NCBI GenBank assembly: GCA_012521185.1
Contig: JAAYMV010000004.1
Span: forward strand, 1-49,916
From: Bacillota bacterium
Lineage (GTDB): Bacteria; Bacillota; Limnochordia; Darwinibacteriales; DTU012
Direction: 5' to 3'
Length of the DNA: 49,916 bases
The notes beneath the pieces were generated by a model. The model saw only the letters and a list, made by a program, of their open reading frames with translations, was not told the origin of the DNA and did not search any database. A program made the position numbers and the translations under genes. How positions within the stretch are numbered: the stretch's first letter is position 1; every line of letters begins with the position of its first letter. Positions 16,610 to 25,489 of the stretch are shown here, one piece after another.

Positions 16610-18673
16610 TTAACAATCAATTACTATCTGACTAAAATCAGCAAAGCTGGCAAAAAGATCTATAATTTGTTTTAATAATGCTAGCCGATTTTGTCGTATT
16701 TGTTCATCTTTATCCATGATCATTACTTGATCAAAAAACTGATCGACTGGTGAACGAAGACTTGCTAACTCCATCAAAGCTTCGGTATAGTTAGCGGCAC
16801 ATAAATAGGTCTTTACCTGTTCTTTAACCTGATTAATTTTTGCATATAATTCCTCTTCGGCCTTGGTAAAGCGTTCTAAATACAAATCACTAGATTCTGC
16901 TTTCTTAGCCAAGTTTATACAACGTTCGTAAGCTGTATGCAGATCATCAAATTCTGCTTGCTTGCGAAAATCTTCTAAAACTGCTATACGTTTTTCGATA
17001 CCTGGCAAATTAGAAATACCTAAGGCTAATACCGCATCTACACTATCATAGCGATAGCCTTTGTCTAACAGAATACCCTTTAATCTGCCGTTGAAAAAGT
17101 CTAATAAAGACTGAATTATTTCATCTGCCGATTTTTCCCACTTTACATCATAACCGGCTAAAGCTGTTTCGATGAGCTGACGCAGTGAAGTAGTAATATT
17201 TCTACTTAAAATAATTTGAACCACTCCTAAAGCTTGACGGCGCAGGGCAAAAGGATCTTGAGAACCAGTAGGAATCTTGCCTAATCCAAAATAACCTACC
17301 AAAGAATCTAATTTATCTGCTAAACTAACAATCATTCCAGAAATATTTCGTGGTAACTCATCAGCTGCAAATCTTGGTTTATAATGATCGACAATTCCAA
17401 TCACTACTTCTTCAGTTTCTCCTTGGATTTCAGCATATTTAGAGCCCATAACTCCTTGCAGCTCAGGAAATTCATATACCATTTGAGTTACCAAATCTGC
17501 TTTCGCTAATCTAGCTGTACGAACTACATCAGCATGTTGATCCATACATCCTAAAATCTCACAGAGCTTACTAGCTAGGTTAGTAATTCGTTCCACTTTA
17601 TCATAGACAGTTCCTAAACCTTCTTGGAAAACAACCGTTTTTAAACTGGTCAAATTCTCTGCTAAAGGCCGTTTTTGGTCTTCTTCATAAAAAAACTTAG
17701 CGTCTGCTAGTCTTGCCCGCAATACCTTTTCATTACCAGAAATCACTAAGTCTAAGTTATTATCTGCACCATTTCGCACACCAATAAATTCTGCAGATAA
17801 GTTATTATCATCAGCTAATACAGAAAAATAGCGCTGATGTTCCTTCATGGAAGTAATCAAAACCTCTGAGGGTAGACTTAAGTACTCAGACTCAAATTGT
17901 CCTCGAAAAGCAGTGGGATATTCTACTAGATTAGTAACTTCCTTGAGCAAAGATTCATCAAGGATCACTCGTTTACCATGTTCAGCAGCTAATTTGCTAA
18001 CTTGTTCCTTAATCAACTCCCGACGCTGCTGTTGGTTAGCTATCACATAACCTTCTTTTAATTTGATTTCATATTCACCAGGATGACTAACAGTGATTGG
18101 ATTTTTCGCCAACTGGCGATGCCCATAAGTAAGATTTCCTGATTCTACATCAGCTACAGTAAAAGAAAGCACCTGACTATCCAATAAAGCTAAGATCCAA
18201 CGAATTGGACGCCCATAACGTAAATCGGTATTTCCCCAACGCATGTTTTTAGGAAAAGACAAACTAGTAATTATTTCTGGTAAGATTTCTACTAAAACCT
18301 CCGTTGTGGGACGTCCTTTTACAAATTTTTTAGCCATTAAATATTCAGCACCGTCAATTTCTTTAATAAATAAATCTGCTTCACTCACTCCTTGCGAACG
18401 AGCAAAACCTAACGCTGCTTTAGTCGGCTGACCATCCTGGTAGGCAATATTCTTAGGTGGACCTTTTACTTCCTCAGATAAATCCAATTGCTGATCAGCC
18501 ACATCACCAATTATTGCTAAACGGCGGGGTGTGCTAAATGTAACCAGATTATCCCAATTAATCCTGGCGCTAGTTAATTTAGTTTGAATCAATTCTTGCA
18601 ACTGCTTAACTGCTGGTTCAATAAAACTAGCAGGTAACTCTTCTACTCCTATTTCTAATAGTAACTTCTGCAC
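16610..18673 (-). CDS. glyS: glycine-tRNA ligase beta subunit
   Basis: The tRNA-binding partner of GlyQ in the heterotetrameric bacterial glycyl-tRNA synthetase. At 687 residues it shows family blocks LLLEIGVEELPASFIEPAV, TFSTPRRLAI, FPKNMRWG, YGRPIRWILALLD, EYPTAFRGQF, PSEVLITSMKEHQRYF, GDKLDSL-like SLADKLDSLVGYFG and DPFALRRQALGV, with a C-terminal anticodon-binding helical domain. It starts with GTG at 18673 in the sequence TAGTG, so its start overlaps the glyQ stop by one base; translational coupling is likely. It is controlled by the Gly T-box ahead of glyQ. Confidence 0.97.
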   Translation of the reverse strand: MQKLLLEIGVEELPASFIEPAVKQLQELIQTKLTSARINWDNLVTFSTPRRLAIIGDVADQQLDLSEEVKGPPKNIAYQDGQPTKAALGFARSQGVSEADLFIKEIDGAEYLMAKKFVKGRPTTEVLVEILPEIITSLSFPKNMRWGNTDLRYGRPIRWILALLDSQVLSFTVADVESGNLTYGHRQLAKNPITVSHPGEYEIKLKEGYVIANQQQRRELIKEQVSKLAAEHGKRVILDESLLKEVTNLVEYPTAFRGQFESEYLSLPSEVLITSMKEHQRYFSVLADDNNLSAEFIGVRNGADNNLDLVISGNEKVLRARLADAKFFYEEDQKRPLAENLTSLKTVVFQEGLGTVYDKVERITNLASKLCEILGCMDQHADVVRTARLAKADLVTQMVYEFPELQGVMGSKYAEIQGETEEVVIGIVDHYKPRFAADELPRNISGMIVSLADKLDSLVGYFGLGKIPTGSQDPFALRRQALGVVQIILSRNITTSLRQLIETALAGYDVKWEKSADEIIQSLLDFFNGRLKGILLDKGYRYDSVDAVLALGISNLPGIEKRIAVLEDFRKQAEFDDLHTAYERCINLAKKAESSDLYLERFTKAEEELYAKINQVKEQVKTYLCAANYTEALMELASLRSPVDQFFDQVMIMDKDEQIRQNRLALLKQIIDLFASFADFSQIVIDC

Positions 18674-19551
18674 TATACATTCTCCTTTCTCAATAAGGGG
18701 AAGCCTAAACGTTCTCGTTCTTCTAAATAGGCATGCGCTGCTAAACGAGCAAGATTTCTCACCCTAGCAATAAAACGAGTTCGCTCAGTCACACTAATTG
18801 CTCCCCTTGCGTCTAATAAATTAAAGGTGTGCGAGCATTGGAGAACATGATCATAGCCTGGTAAAACTAATCCTGCTTTAATTAAACGTTCCGCTTCCTT
18901 TTCATAAGTATCAAATAAATTAAATAAAATCTGAGTATCAGCTGCCTCGAAATTATATTTTGAAAACTCAACTTCATTTTGCATAAATACATCACCATAG
19001 GTGACGCCATTAACCCATTCTAAATCAAAAATGCTGTCAACACCCTGAATAAACATGGCAAGACGTTCAAGTCCATAGGTAATTTCTGCACTAACTGGTT
19101 TCACATCGATTCCGCCCACTTGCTGGAAATATGTAAACTGAGTTACCTCCATTCCATCAAGCCATACTTCCCAGCCTAAGCCCCAAGCGCCTAATGTCGG
19201 AGACTCCCAATCATCTTCAACAAACCGCACATCATGATTAGTTAAATTAATCCCTAGTGCTTCTAAGCTTGCCAAATACAAATCTTGTACATCGCTAGGG
19301 GAAGGTTTCAAAATCACTTGATACTGATAGTAGTGTTGAACTCGATTAGGATTTTCACCATAACGCCCATCAGTTGGACGGCGGCATGGCTGGACATACG
19401 CTACATTCCATGGTTCTGGACCCAATGCCTTAAGAAATGTAGCTGGTGCCATTGTACCAGCACCGACTTGCATGTCATAAGGCTGATAAATTACACAATT
19501 GTTTTTTGCCCAAAATTCTTCTAGCTTCATAATCATCTCTTGAAAATTCAT
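18673..19551 (-). CDS. glyQ: glycine-tRNA ligase alpha subunit
   Basis: The catalytic subunit that adenylates glycine and charges tRNA-Gly together with GlyS. The 292 residues include the family motifs [88 protein letters not shown] and [22 protein letters not shown] at 19551 ([10 protein letters not shown]) is preferred over 19566 because GGGAGG lies 7 nt upstream of it. It is immediately downstream of a T-box leader, so expression should rise when tRNA-Gly is uncharged. Confidence 0.97.
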   Translation of the reverse strand: MNFQEMIMKLEEFWAKNNCVIYQPYDMQVGAGTMAPATFLKALGPEPWNVAYVQPCRRPTDGRYGENPNRVQHYYQYQVILKPSPSDVQDLYLASLEALGINLTNHDVRFVEDDWESPTLGAWGLGWEVWLDGMEVTQFTYFQQVGGIDVKPVSAEITYGLERLAMFIQGVDSIFDLEWVNGVTYGDVFMQNEVEFSKYNFEAADTQILFNLFDTYEKEAERLIKAGLVLPGYDHVLQCSHTFNLLDARGAISVTERTRFIARVRNLARLAAHAYLEERERLGFPLLRKENV

Positions 19552-19570
19552 CCTAATTCCTCCCATAAAA

Positions 19571-19775
19571 AATAACCCTTCCTCCCTAAGTCAGGGACGA
19601 AAGGCTTTCTTCCGCGGTTCCACCCTGGTTGGTTTCAAAACCCACCTTAATTTAATCTAGCTCCTAAGCGCCTTCAGTCAAGTTTCACGGGCCTAGTTTT
19701 CAGCTACCCCAGGCTCTCTGTACCAGATTGACTTAACTTACTCCTCTTAATCATTGCCAGTATTTACTTAGCTAA
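19571..19775 (-). promoter_or_regulatory. T-box leader of glyQS (tRNA-Gly)
   Basis: Contains the T-box sequence AGGGTGGAACCGCGG (19625..19611). It is followed by a terminator hairpin, CCTTTCGTCCCT paired with TAGGGAGGAAGG, then a T run (about 19604-19572). A Stem I region precedes it, with GGC at 19672..19670 after GAA as the likely glycine specifier. Uncharged tRNA-Gly is expected to favour the antiterminator. Confidence 0.93.
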
Positions 19776-19804
19776 AATATAGCAAGAAAAACTCTTTTTG
19801 TCAA
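19776..19804 (-). promoter_or_regulatory. sigma-A promoter of the glyQS T-box transcript
   Basis: Minus strand TTGACA (19804..19799), 17 bp, TATATT (19781..19776). The -35 hexamer contains the TGA stop codon of the preceding DUF4342 gene. Confidence 0.85.
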
Positions 19805-20181
19805 TCTAACTCTACTGGACTAAACTCAACACTGCATTTGGTTAATAAACAAGTTACACCAGCTAACAGCATTAATCTAGGTGCTAGAATAGTACCAAGC
19901 ACTCCGAGGGTAACAGGAACTTCAACTACGGTTCGTTGATTATTTTTTATCCGTACATTAGTAGTATTTCCCTGATGAATTAACTCTTTTAATTTACTAA
20001 CTACTACACTGCTGAATCCCTGGTCGCGTAACTCTTGTTCATACATAACCAATGCTTGCATCACATCCCAATTGGCATCCTCTAATAACCCACAGGCATC
20101 TTCAAAACATAGACCAGTTCGATCTCTAACAATGTCAATCTTGTCCAACTCCTGGTTCAAAAGCTCTGTGGAAAGAGTCAC
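19801..20181 (-). CDS. DUF4342 / UBA-like domain protein
   Basis: A 126-residue protein with an N-terminal UBA-like helical bundle (LDKIDIVRDRTGLCFEDACG, then LLEDANWDVMQALVMYEQE, about 12-50). A basic linker follows (VVVSKLKELIHQGNTTNVRI). The C-terminal part is hydrophobic (VEVPVTLGVLGTILAPRLML) and forms one probable membrane or buried segment, ending with a Cys-containing strand. This matches the DUF4342 family of Firmicutes, whose function is not established; the first half resembles EF-Ts/NAC-type UBA domains. It starts with GTG in TAGTG, overlapping the recO stop by one base, with SD GGAGGTG. It is last in yqzL-recO-DUF4342. Confidence 0.85.
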   Translation of the reverse strand: MTLSTELLNQELDKIDIVRDRTGLCFEDACGLLEDANWDVMQALVMYEQELRDQGFSSVVVSKLKELIHQGNTTNVRIKNNQRTVVEVPVTLGVLGTILAPRLMLLAGVTCLLTKCSVEFSPVELD

Positions 20182-20936
20182 TAATTTTTCACCTCCGGTG
20201 GAGAAAATTCTTTTAAAGTATGAATAAAATCTAAAGATTGCAAAGGTTTATCTAATCGGTAATCATAAAATGCACGCATACAAGCTTCTAATTCACTCAA
20301 ACTTTGTTCAGAAGGATGCAAAATCGAAATTCGAGACCAGTCCCAGGCTAAAATGCGTTTAGCCAGCTCCCAGGTGCCCCGAGAAATGGTTTGCACCGGT
20401 AACAGCTGACTACGACATTGATCACATACCACTCCACCCTGCCGCGAAAAATAGATTGCTTTTTCTGGAAAATTATTGCAGTTGATGCAGTTGTTTAACT
20501 GAGGTTCATAACCTAAATGCTTGGCAAATCGAAGCTCAAACACTCTCAATGCGTAATTGATTTGTTTTTGACTTAACATTTTCAAAGTATTCAGCAGTAA
20601 TGAATATATTTCTAAGCTAGCTTCACCAGGTTCAATTAAAACATCCACCAATTCACTAAGGTACATGGTGGCAGCCATTTTATCTAAGTCTTCTCTTAAA
20701 TCTTGAAAAGAGTTGACAATCTCTCCTTGACTAAGCGTATCTAAAGTCTTACCAGTAAATATCAAATAACGTCCTTGAGTAAAAACCTGTGTTGGTCCCA
20801 GCAGCCGATTGCGAATCCGCCGTGCACCGCGGGCAACCGCTACTACTTTACCATTAGTTTTTGTGTACAAGGTAACTATTTTATCAGCCTCGCCCAGATT
20901 TCTTGTTCGAAGAACAATTCCTTCCGTTCTGTACAA
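20181..20936 (-). CDS. recO: DNA repair protein RecO
   Basis: RecO works with RecR (and RecF) to load RecA onto SSB-coated single-stranded DNA and to anneal strands. The 251 residues start with the OB-fold domain (YRTEGIVLRTRNLGEADKIV, then TKTNGKVVAVARGARRIRNR). A helical domain follows and a zinc-finger pair (CINCNNF near 150 and CDQCR near 177). Length and order match the Firmicute form. It lies 6 nt downstream of yqzL, as in many Bacillota, and overlaps the DUF4342 gene at TAGTG. Confidence 0.96.
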   Translation of the reverse strand: MYRTEGIVLRTRNLGEADKIVTLYTKTNGKVVAVARGARRIRNRLLGPTQVFTQGRYLIFTGKTLDTLSQGEIVNSFQDLREDLDKMAATMYLSELVDVLIEPGEASLEIYSLLLNTLKMLSQKQINYALRVFELRFAKHLGYEPQLNNCINCNNFPEKAIYFSRQGGVVCDQCRSQLLPVQTISRGTWELAKRILAWDWSRISILHPSEQSLSELEACMRAFYDYRLDKPLQSLDFIHTLKEFSPPEVKN

Positions 20937-20942
20937 GCCTGA

Positions 20943-21089
20943 TCATCCTCTCTCCGAGGCTACCTCACTTAACTGCTCCTGTTCTACGTTGTCATCAACA
21001 AACTGCTCACTAGTATATTTATAAAGTAAATAATGCCCAATTTCACCTGTTTCCGTGAACATCTTCCAAAAGACACTGCTGTCAGACAC
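20943..21089 (-). CDS. yqzL: YqzL-family miniprotein (recO-linked copy)
   Basis: Forty-eight residues from GTG at 21089. The core VFWKMFTETGEIGHYLLYK matches the short YqzL family found beside recO in Bacillota (pattern W-K-x-F-x-x-T-G-x-I/V-x-x-Y-L-L-Y-K), followed by an acidic tail rich in E/D/Q. GTG is preferred because GGGAGGTG lies 6 nt upstream; an in-frame ATG at 21125 has no comparable SD. The function of YqzL is unknown. Its position 6 nt before recO suggests co-translation. A second YqzL-like gene is at 47553. Confidence 0.85.
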   Translation of the reverse strand: MSDSSVFWKMFTETGEIGHYLLYKYTSEQFVDDNVEQEQLSEVASERG

Positions 21090-21200
21090 AGCAGAACACC
21101 TCCCTCTGATGTTTATCCTACCCATCAGACTTAAGGTTATGCTAGCAATAAACTAGTAATTTATTAGCAACGAAGAACAAAAGCTAATCATAAGATAGCT

Positions 21201-22205
21201 TTAATTATCATTGGGTTTCTCTAACCCTAAGTATTCATAAACCAAATTAGTAACAACTCGGCCACGAGCAGTTCTTTTTAAGTAACCCATTTGCATTAAA
21301 TAAGGCTCATAAACATCTTCAATAGTATTAGGCTCTTCACTGATCGCTGCAGCGATCGTATCGATACCAACAGGACCGCCTTGAAAAGTTCCTACAATTG
21401 TCTCTAGCAACTTGCGATCCACATGATCCAAACCGAATTCATCGATTTCGAATAAAGCTAAAGCTTCGGCAGCTACTTGCTGAGTAATTCGATTATCCGC
21501 TTTCACTTGGGCATAATCACGTACCCGTCGCAATAAACGATTAGCAACTCTAGGTGTCCCACGTGCTCGTTTCGCAATTTCTAAAGCACCATCCGCATCA
21601 ATTTCAACACCCATAATTTCGCTAGCCCGCTGCACAATGATTTGTAAATCCAGATGAGCGTAATAATCTAAGCGACTTATTACACCAAACCTATCTCGCA
21701 AAGGTGAGGTTAACATACCAGCTCTAGTAGTAGCCGCTACTAGAGTAAAAGGTGGTAATTCTAGGCGTACTGAGCGTGCACCAGGGCCTTTACCAATAAT
21801 AATATCAACAACATTATCCTCCATTGCCGGATAAAGTACTTCTTCGACACTACGATTCAACCGATGGATTTCATCGATAAACAAGACATCTCGCGGCTGC
21901 AAATTGGTTAATAGGGCAACTAAATCTCCTTGTCGCTCAATTGCTGGACCGGAAGTAGTATGAATACCTACCCCTAATTCATTAGCAATAATAAACGACA
22001 AACTTGTTTTTCCTAATCCTGGTGGACCATATAATAACACATGATCCAAGGCCTCTCCTCGTTGTTTAGCAGCAGTGATAAATAACGATAGTTGCTCTTT
22101 AACTTTATCTTGGCCGATAAAATCAGCAAGAAACTGGGGTCGCAAAGACAGCTCTAAATCAAAATCTTCAGGTCGTTTCCAACCAGAAATAATTCGTTCT
22201 TCCAC
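21201..22205 (-). CDS. ruvB: Holliday junction branch migration ATPase RuvB
   Basis: RuvB is the AAA+ motor that drives branch migration on RuvA-bound Holliday junctions. The 334 residues carry [19 protein letters not shown], Walker [13 protein letters not shown] (about 59-70), Walker [16 protein letters not shown], sensor 1 [11 protein letters not shown] and the C-terminal winged helix ending in the DNA-contact pattern [19 protein letters not shown]. It starts with GTG in TAGTG, overlapping the ruvA stop by one base, so it is translationally coupled in ruvC-ruvA-ruvB. Confidence 0.98.
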   Translation of the reverse strand: MEERIISGWKRPEDFDLELSLRPQFLADFIGQDKVKEQLSLFITAAKQRGEALDHVLLYGPPGLGKTSLSFIIANELGVGIHTTSGPAIERQGDLVALLTNLQPRDVLFIDEIHRLNRSVEEVLYPAMEDNVVDIIIGKGPGARSVRLELPPFTLVAATTRAGMLTSPLRDRFGVISRLDYYAHLDLQIIVQRASEIMGVEIDADGALEIAKRARGTPRVANRLLRRVRDYAQVKADNRITQQVAAEALALFEIDEFGLDHVDRKLLETIVGTFQGGPVGIDTIAAAISEEPNTIEDVYEPYLMQMGYLKRTARGRVVTNLVYEYLGLEKPNDN

Positions 22206-22831
22206 TAATTATTACCCCGCCTTCTACTTGAAGATAGAGCAACTTTTAGAAAAGCTTGTAAATCATAGCTTTGATCACCAAGCAAAGCACTAGCTTGTCT
22301 TACCATTTCCTCTGCTTCCGCATTACTATAACCTAAAACTAGTAAGGCTGATAAAGCATCTTCTGTAATTCCTCCACTAGGCAGAGGCATTTCTTGATCA
22401 AAGTCATCCCATTCTTCGTCTTCAACCAAAAGTTCAAATTTATCCTTCAATTCTAAAATTAGGCGTTCTGCAGTTTTCTTGCCAACACCATTTACTTTAG
22501 TTAGCACAGCACGATTAGCCTCTTGAATGGCTTTCACAAATTCACCTGGTGAAAGCGTAGAAAGAATATTTAAAGCAGTACGGGGACCTGCACCTGATAC
22601 TGTAATTATCTCACGAAATATCTTTTGTTCTTCTAATGAAGAAAATCCATATAATGCAATACTATCATCTCGAACTTGCATATGGGTGTAAAAAGTTGCT
22701 TCCATTCCAATTTCATTGATTTGAGCTAATGCTGCTCCTGTTAATTGCAAATGATAGCCGACACCATTCACATCAAGCAAAACACTATCATTTTCAAAAG
22801 CGATAACTTTTCCTTTTAATAATGCAATCAT
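22205..22831 (-). CDS. ruvA: Holliday junction DNA helicase subunit RuvA
   Basis: RuvA tetramers bind the four-way junction and recruit RuvB. The 208 residues have an N-terminal OB fold ([20 protein letters not shown] and GVGYHLQLT), two helix-hairpin-helix motifs ([20 protein letters not shown] and [20 protein letters not shown]) and a C-terminal RuvB-binding domain ([19 protein letters not shown]). ATG at 22831 is chosen since MIALLKG is the family start and the ATG forms ATGA with the ruvC stop. A start at 22846 would sit inside ruvC without support. Confidence 0.97.
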   Translation of the reverse strand: MIALLKGKVIAFENDSVLLDVNGVGYHLQLTGAALAQINEIGMEATFYTHMQVRDDSIALYGFSSLEEQKIFREIITVSGAGPRTALNILSTLSPGEFVKAIQEANRAVLTKVNGVGKKTAERLILELKDKFELLVEDEEWDDFDQEMPLPSGGITEDALSALLVLGYSNAEAEEMVRQASALLGDQSYDLQAFLKVALSSSRRRGNN

Positions 22832-23319
22832 AGATAATCTCCCCATCCTTGCCCATTATGAGCATGACAAATGCTTACTGCCAATGCATCAGCTACATCA
22901 TCCGGTTTTGGTACTTCAGGTAAATTTAGCAATACTCTCACCATATAACCTACCTGCGCTTTTGGCGCTCGTCCTAATCCAGTTACCGACTGTTTGACCT
23001 GTAATGGTGTGTATTCGTAAGTAGTTAGATTGTTATGAGCCGCAGCCAAAATAACAACGCCGCGAGCGTGCCCTACAGCTAATGCTGATGAAATATTACG
23101 ATTAAAAAATAGCTGTTCAATAGCTAAACATTCTGGTTTAAACTCAGCAATTAACTGATTGACAGCTTGATAAATCTTGGTTAATCTTACATCAATCCTT
23201 TGATTTGCTGGCGTGCGTATGGTGCCATAACCTAAAGCTGTTAACTTACCGCGGGAATCAGTTCGAATAATACCATAACCAGTCAAAGCAGTTCCTGGAT
23301 CAATTCCTAATATAATCAT
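22828..23319 (-). CDS. ruvC: Holliday junction resolvase RuvC
   Basis: RuvC is the endonuclease that cuts Holliday junctions symmetrically. The 163 residues keep the acidic catalytic residues in context: GIDPGTALTGYG (Asp7), CLAIEQLFF (Glu near 66), and PDDVADALAVSICH near 138-151. The aromatic/loop segment FFNRNISSALAVGHARG is also present. It is the first gene of ruvCAB; its stop overlaps the ruvA start as ATGA. The SD GAGGAT lies about 9 nt before the ATG. The upstream bofC-like gene has its own terminator, so ruvCAB probably has its own promoter. Confidence 0.97.
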   Translation of the reverse strand: MIILGIDPGTALTGYGIIRTDSRGKLTALGYGTIRTPANQRIDVRLTKIYQAVNQLIAEFKPECLAIEQLFFNRNISSALAVGHARGVVILAAAHNNLTTYEYTPLQVKQSVTGLGRAPKAQVGYMVRVLLNLPEVPKPDDVADALAVSICHAHNGQGWGDYL

Positions 23320-23386
23320 TATAACACATCCTCAGCCAATAAGTTTCGACATCTTCCTGCAGACTCCTGTTTAGAGCAGGAGAATT

Positions 23387-23415
23387 AAAAAAAGCCCTCT
23401 TGGCTAAGAGAGCTT
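23387..23415 (-). terminator. terminator after the BofC-like gene
   Basis: Minus strand AAGCTCTCTT, loop, AAGAGGGCTT followed by seven T. The stem overlaps the end of the gene. A further small repeat, CTCCTG/CAGGAG, lies at 23364-23382. Confidence 0.85.
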
Positions 23416-23948
23416 TATCTCGGAAAATGTAAGCCTTCTAAAATACTATACTTTTCTTCTTCTGTAGTAAATACAATTCCCTGCCTTAAGTTATTCACCT
23501 CAAACTCTGGCAGTTTAGCGATGGGGATATCTGTTTCCTCAATTAAAATACCACCAACTCCCGGTTCACCTCGAAAAACCGCAACATAATCACCAAAGAT
23601 ACCCATATATCGTTGATGATTATCCCAAGTATGGCTTAATTCTCGCTGCATACTTTCGCGAACAATTTGTTCAAGACTTGGTTCACCTTTCTCACTAGCT
23701 GAGATTAATGGTTTTGGTAATTCAGTCTGCGATAAATTAGTTTGGGTCATCTGCTCAGTTTGCTCAATTTGCTCATTATTTTCTGTTTCCGCTGTTTGTT
23801 CAGTTTGCTCAAGAACTGGTTGTTCAACTATTGGTAAAGGTTCTTCCGTCCAAATTCGCTGCGAACTATGTAAAAATATAAAAAATCCTAAGGTAAAAAA
23901 GAAGACAGCAGTCAAGATTAGTATTATCGTTTTCTGGCTTCCACTCAT
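23415..23948 (-). CDS. BofC C-terminal-domain-like sporulation protein
   Basis: A 177-residue protein with one N-terminal membrane anchor (IILILTAVFFFTLGFFIFL, about 8-26). A low-complexity linker rich in E, Q and T follows (about 40-72, with repeated EQTEQ). The C-terminal domain reads RYMGIFGDYVAVFRGEPG, then ETDIPIAKLPEFEVNNLRQG and VFTTEEEKYSILEGL. This C-terminal pattern (YxGxxxxYVAVYxGxP...TDIPxxxLP...L..GI...) is that of BofC, the forespore protein that restrains the SpoIVB protease in sigma-K checkpoint control. The N-terminal half of B. subtilis BofC is replaced by the linker, so only the C-terminal family assignment is supported. It lies upstream of ruvCAB, a frequent Clostridia arrangement. 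Confidence 0.75.
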   Translation of the reverse strand: MSGSQKTIILILTAVFFFTLGFFIFLHSSQRIWTEEPLPIVEQPVLEQTEQTAETENNEQIEQTEQMTQTNLSQTELPKPLISASEKGEPSLEQIVRESMQRELSHTWDNHQRYMGIFGDYVAVFRGEPGVGGILIEETDIPIAKLPEFEVNNLRQGIVFTTEEEKYSILEGLHFPR

Positions 23949-23998
23949 CTACTTCGCCTCCTTTTTACCATTGTTTCCCTGGAAAATAAAATATATAC

Positions 23999-24024
23999 AA
24001 AAAAACACGGTTAAAACCGTGTTT
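23999..24024 (-). terminator. terminator after yebC
   Basis: Minus strand AAACACGG, 6-nt loop, CCGTGTTT followed by T run, 9 nt past the stop. Confidence 0.88.
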
Positions 24025-24032
24025 CCGTAAAA

Positions 24033-24764
24033 TTATTCTATTTCATAATTAGTATAAACTTCTTGAACATCGTCTAAGTCTTCTAAAGTATCAATGAGTT
24101 TTTCGATTTGTTCTCCGGCTTCCTCAGATATACTAATGGTATTTTTAGGCACCATACTTACTTCTGCAACCAAAAATTGATATCCTTCAGCTTCTAAAGC
24201 CTGCTTGACTTGATTAAAGTCATTGGGAGCGGTTAAAATCTTAAATACGTCTTCTTCTAATTGAATATCTTCAGCTCCTGCTTCTAACGCTTGCATCATT
24301 AATTCATCCTCATCGACAGGTGAAGCGGTATTTTGTTCAATAGCAATTAAGCCTTTTTGCTCAAACATCCAGCTTACGCAACCGGATTCACCAAGATTAC
24401 CTCCGGCTTTAGAAAGGGCATGACGTACTTCCCCCGCCGTTCGATTGCGGTTATCAGTAAGTACTTGCATCATGATTGCTACGCCATGAGGACCGTAACC
24501 TTCATAGATTATCTCTTCAAAATTATCTCCATCCGTATTACCTACCCCACGGTTAATAGCTCTTTCAATATTGTCATTCGGCATATTAATTTGCCTTGCT
24601 CTATCAATCGCTAATCTTAAGCGAAAATTTGTTTCCGGATCTGGTCCACCCTCTTTAACTGCCATTACAATTTGTCTGGCAACTTTAGTAAATGCTTGAC
24701 CTCTTTTAGCATCTTGGGCTGCTTTTCGATGTTTAATATTAGACCATTTAGAATGTCCAGCCAC
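24033..24764 (-). CDS. yebC: YebC/PmpR family protein
   Basis: YebC-family proteins are described as transcription regulators and, more recently, as ribosome-associated factors helping translation of proline stretches. The 243 residues begin AGHSKWSNIKHRKAAQDAKR, then show AVKEGGPDPETNFRLR, RARQINMPNDNIERAINRG, IIYEGYGPHGVAIMMQVLTD, NRTAGEVRHALSKAGGNLGE and SVSWMF-like CVSWMFEQKGLI. GTG at 24764 is taken as start because it yields the canonical (M)AGHSKW; an in-frame GTG three codons upstream is possible. It is monocistronic, with its own promoter and terminator. Genomes often place it near ruvCAB, as here. Confidence 0.96.
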   Translation of the reverse strand: MAGHSKWSNIKHRKAAQDAKRGQAFTKVARQIVMAVKEGGPDPETNFRLRLAIDRARQINMPNDNIERAINRGVGNTDGDNFEEIIYEGYGPHGVAIMMQVLTDNRNRTAGEVRHALSKAGGNLGESGCVSWMFEQKGLIAIEQNTASPVDEDELMMQALEAGAEDIQLEEDVFKILTAPNDFNQVKQALEAEGYQFLVAEVSMVPKNTISISEEAGEQIEKLIDTLEDLDDVQEVYTNYEIE

Positions 24765-24788
24765 ACTTCTCACTTCCCTTCGAAGACT

Positions 24789-24817
24789 ATTCTAGCATAG
24801 GAAAATAACCTTGCCAA
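24789..24817 (-). promoter_or_regulatory. sigma-A promoter of yebC
   Basis: Minus strand TTGGCA (24817..24812), 17 bp, TAGAAT (24794..24789), with an extended TGC just before the -10. The predicted start is about 18 nt before the start codon. Confidence 0.8.
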
Positions 24818-24835
24818 GAGGTGAAGCTGGAGAAG

Positions 24836-25489
24836 TTAATTTTGTAAGGCCTGTCTAATATAACGTTGCAATAATAGATAAACCAATATCACTAGCCCAA
24901 TTGCTACAAAGGGAGATAAAATCTCTGATATGAGAATAAAATCATATAGTCCATGGAAACAACTAGCTAAGACGAGTCCTTTAAAAAGTTCTAAAAACGG
25001 AGTTTGGCTAAATTTCGCTCGTCCTAAATAAGTACCAGCGATGCCAGAAAAAGACGCATGAGCCAAAGAAGCTATCAAAGCTCGAATTGGAGCCACTTCC
25101 AAACCATAGTTAATTATATAGAGCATGTTTTCTACTACCGAAAAACCGATTCCAACCGTTGTACCATAAATGATTCCGTCAACTGGCTCATTAAACTCTG
25201 GACTGGAATATCCAACGAAGTATAAAGCAAGTAACTTAAAGAATTCCTCGCCCAAGCCAATTACGAAAAATGAAATCCAAAAATGAGTAAATAATGTGAC
25301 ATCACCTACTAAAAAACGACGAAAGGGTGTCTCAAACCAAATCGCCAGGATTACTGATACCGCACCAGCAATAAAAACTTGAGCTAATTTAACAATCGGT
25401 TCCTTTTCAAATTTATCTTGTTGATAAAAAAAACATACCCATACCAGTCCAGGCGCTAATGAAATAAGAAAAATCAGCAGTGTTTTCAT
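24836..25489 (-). CDS. prsW: PrsW-family intramembrane protease
   Basis: A polytopic membrane metalloprotease family; B. subtilis PrsW cleaves anti-sigma factor RsiW at site 1, releasing SigW. The 217 residues have about seven hydrophobic helices. The catalytic motifs are intact: GLGEEFFKLLAL (EExxK, about 78-89), EPVDGIIYGTTVGIGFSVVEN (101-121), the His in SLAHASFSGIAGTYLG, and SCFHGLYDF near 185-193. Unlike the CPBP-like protein at 6199, nothing essential is missing. No anti-sigma/sigma pair is adjacent, so the substrate is unknown. Its ATG overlaps the stop of a zinc-ribbon gene (ATGA), suggesting coupling. Confidence 0.9.
   Translation of the reverse strand: MKTLLIFLISLAPGLVWVCFFYQQDKFEKEPIVKLAQVFIAGAVSVILAIWFETPFRRFLVGDVTLFTHFWISFFVIGLGEEFFKLLALYFVGYSSPEFNEPVDGIIYGTTVGIGFSVVENMLYIINYGLEVAPIRALIASLAHASFSGIAGTYLGRAKFSQTPFLELFKGLVLASCFHGLYDFILISEILSPFVAIGLVILVYLLLQRYIRQALQN

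Noticed and set aside
23345-23351. Single Spo0A-box-like TGTCGAA upstream of ruvC
   Set aside because: A lone 7-mer is expected by chance in 50 kb, and ruvCAB is not a typical Spo0A target.
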